Assembly (NCBI GenBank): GCA_024509875.1
Contig: JAMPIV010004927.1
Location: 1-64,000, forward strand
DNA from: Oreohelix idahoensis
Taxonomy: Eukaryota; Mollusca; Gastropoda; Stylommatophora; Oreohelicidae
Length of the DNA stretch: 64,000 nucleotides
Direction of reading: 5' to 3'
Part shown: piece by piece, positions 62,998-64,000 of the stretch
Layout: each line of letters opens with the position of its first letter
How positions within the stretch are numbered: the first letter of the stretch is position 1
Translations under genes and position numbers: made by a program
Notes under the pieces: generated by a model
Databases searched by the model: none
What the model was told of the DNA's origin: nothing
Seen by the model: the letters and a program-made list of their open reading frames with translations, nothing else

Positions 62998-63818
62998 CTG
63001 AAAAGAGAATAATATATGAGTTAAAAAAATTACAAAGGATCTACAAAAATCTAAAAGTAATAGTCTTTGCCTACATAATATCATCTTACATCAATAAGCA
63101 GCATTCATTCAGTACCTCAACTAATCACGGGACATAGAGCTTCAACAAGGGTCTTCCAATTCAGTATCTCATCCACCCACGGGGCACAGGACTTCAGTAA
63201 GGATCTCCCATAAACACCAGTCTCCTGGTTCTCTGTTCAGATTTTTCACAGGACAGGCCTTAATATCTTAACTGTTTGTTTAAATGTGCCTCTCCAGGTC
63301 TATACAGGCCATTCTGTTTCGCTGTCCTGTGGTGTTCATTTGACAGCCATTCATGTCAAGGACATTCAAACTAATTAACACAATATTATACAGTTATTGT
63401 AGCTATCCACATTATTTCTTAATGTGTGCTTGCTTATATTCATAATCTGAAAGAATGAATGAATGCTTCTGTTTAGCTCTATAAAGAGAATGCAGCAACG
63501 ACAGCAGGTGGCGCTCTAGTAGAAAACCTGAACCAAATGTACTTTACCCGTACTCCTGAAGTGGTAGCTTATGTAGCATTTTGTTTTACATTATAAAGTG
63601 TCTAGTCCCAGCATAATGCTCTTTAGCTGCTACTTTAAAATAAACAATTTATAAGGCTATGACCTCCTATATATGTGAAAGCCAAACGCGAATCCTTTTA
63701 ATCACTACTGCAAGAGCACATGTAGTGCTTTGGTGCAAACTTTCTTTGGCCCCATGCTCCTTGAGAAAATAAAAATAAAGTACATTTATTTATTCACTAT
63801 TTATTTTATTCACAAGAG
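62998..63818. other. DOLK upstream intron
   Basis: No further exon was recognised on the - strand up to the window end. A diverged family-4 repeat lies at 63700-63775 (CACTACTGCAAGAGCACATG, CCCATGCTCCTTGAGAAAAT). Confidence 0.5.
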
Positions 63819-63905
63819 CAGTGCTTCTTAACCAGGGGTGCATGCACCCCCTGGGGGTGCGAGACCTACCTTCATGGGGTGCGAGACGTGCAAGTTACTC
63901 TAGAA
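63819..63905 (+). mobile_element. hAT-type MITE left end (runs toward window edge)
   Basis: CAGTGCTTCTTAACCAGGGG, then TGCATGCACCCCCTGGGGGT and GCGAGAC. CAGTG(C/G)TTCTTAACC is a common hAT terminal motif (related to CAGTGGTTCTCAACC). The other end is not in the window. Confidence 0.5.
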
Positions 63906-64000
63906 GGTGAATCATCATAAACACAATATAATAAATAGAACTCAAATGTATTTGTACAAAATAGATTACTGACAACGTGAATTCAATATCGAACCTGTCA

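Overview
The window is eukaryotic nuclear DNA. It carries spliced genes with multi-kilobase introns, AT-rich spacers, microsatellites and a very dense load of transposable elements. The mix of RNase H-bearing LINEs with (GAA)n tails, tRNA-derived SINEs and animal housekeeping genes suggests an invertebrate, most likely a mollusc (perhaps a heterobranch gastropod). That placement is inference. There is no prokaryotic gene organisation, no rRNA or free tRNA gene, and no CRISPR array.

Two cellular genes can be read. On the + strand a Rab-family small GTPase occupies at least 9437-33927, in five recognisable exons (9437-9536, 18729-18874, 23957-24076, 30727-30820, 33821-33927) that join in frame; its first exon was not found. 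On the - strand a dolichol kinase (DOLK) occupies at least 62997-51631, in seven exons; both the N-terminal and the C-terminal exons are missing from what can be read. The two genes are convergent.

Almost everything else is mobile DNA. Region by region: 1-2700 holds the 5' part of a Ty3/gypsy-like LTR element (-). 2768-7721 is a LINE with an intact 1292-codon ORF (copy A). 8861-9267 is a pogo/Tigger-type MITE. Rab intron 1 holds LINE remnants, a poly(A)-tailed RNase H LINE (copy C), a hAT fragment, tiny LINE 3' ends and a SINE-like repeat cluster. Rab intron 2 holds a long foldback and an RTE-like LINE (E1). Rab intron 3 holds a (TA)n run, a 13-copy 50-bp tandem array with a SINE in it, LINE D with a nested SINE, LINE E2 inside a hAT remnant, and LINE F. 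Just after the Rab stop codon lies an almost complete copy B of the LINE in copy A, with a 12-bp target-site duplication (TSD). The intergenic part (38-50 kb) has SINE and LINE debris, a Tigger helix-turn-helix fragment, a Helitron helicase fragment interrupted by a LINE, and a full-length decayed LINE Y with a 14-bp TSD. A 38-bp satellite (49.8-51.5 kb) adjoins the last DOLK exon found. The DOLK introns contain a short copy-A-type LINE fragment, a complete Tc1/mariner-superfamily element with terminal inverted repeats (TIRs) and a TA duplication, a SINE with a 14-bp TSD, and LINE Z.

Target-site duplications visible by eye around many insertions allow a stratigraphy to be read: old LINE and DNA-transposon debris, then poly(A)- and (TTA)n-tailed LINEs, then SINEs and (GAA)n-tailed LINEs. 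No new gene system was found beyond these. The most notable features are the intact LINE ORF with its near-identical partner, the shared (GAA)n tail rule, the wide-spaced DDE transposase, the chimeric SINEs and a repeated roughly 450-bp 5'-UTR module.
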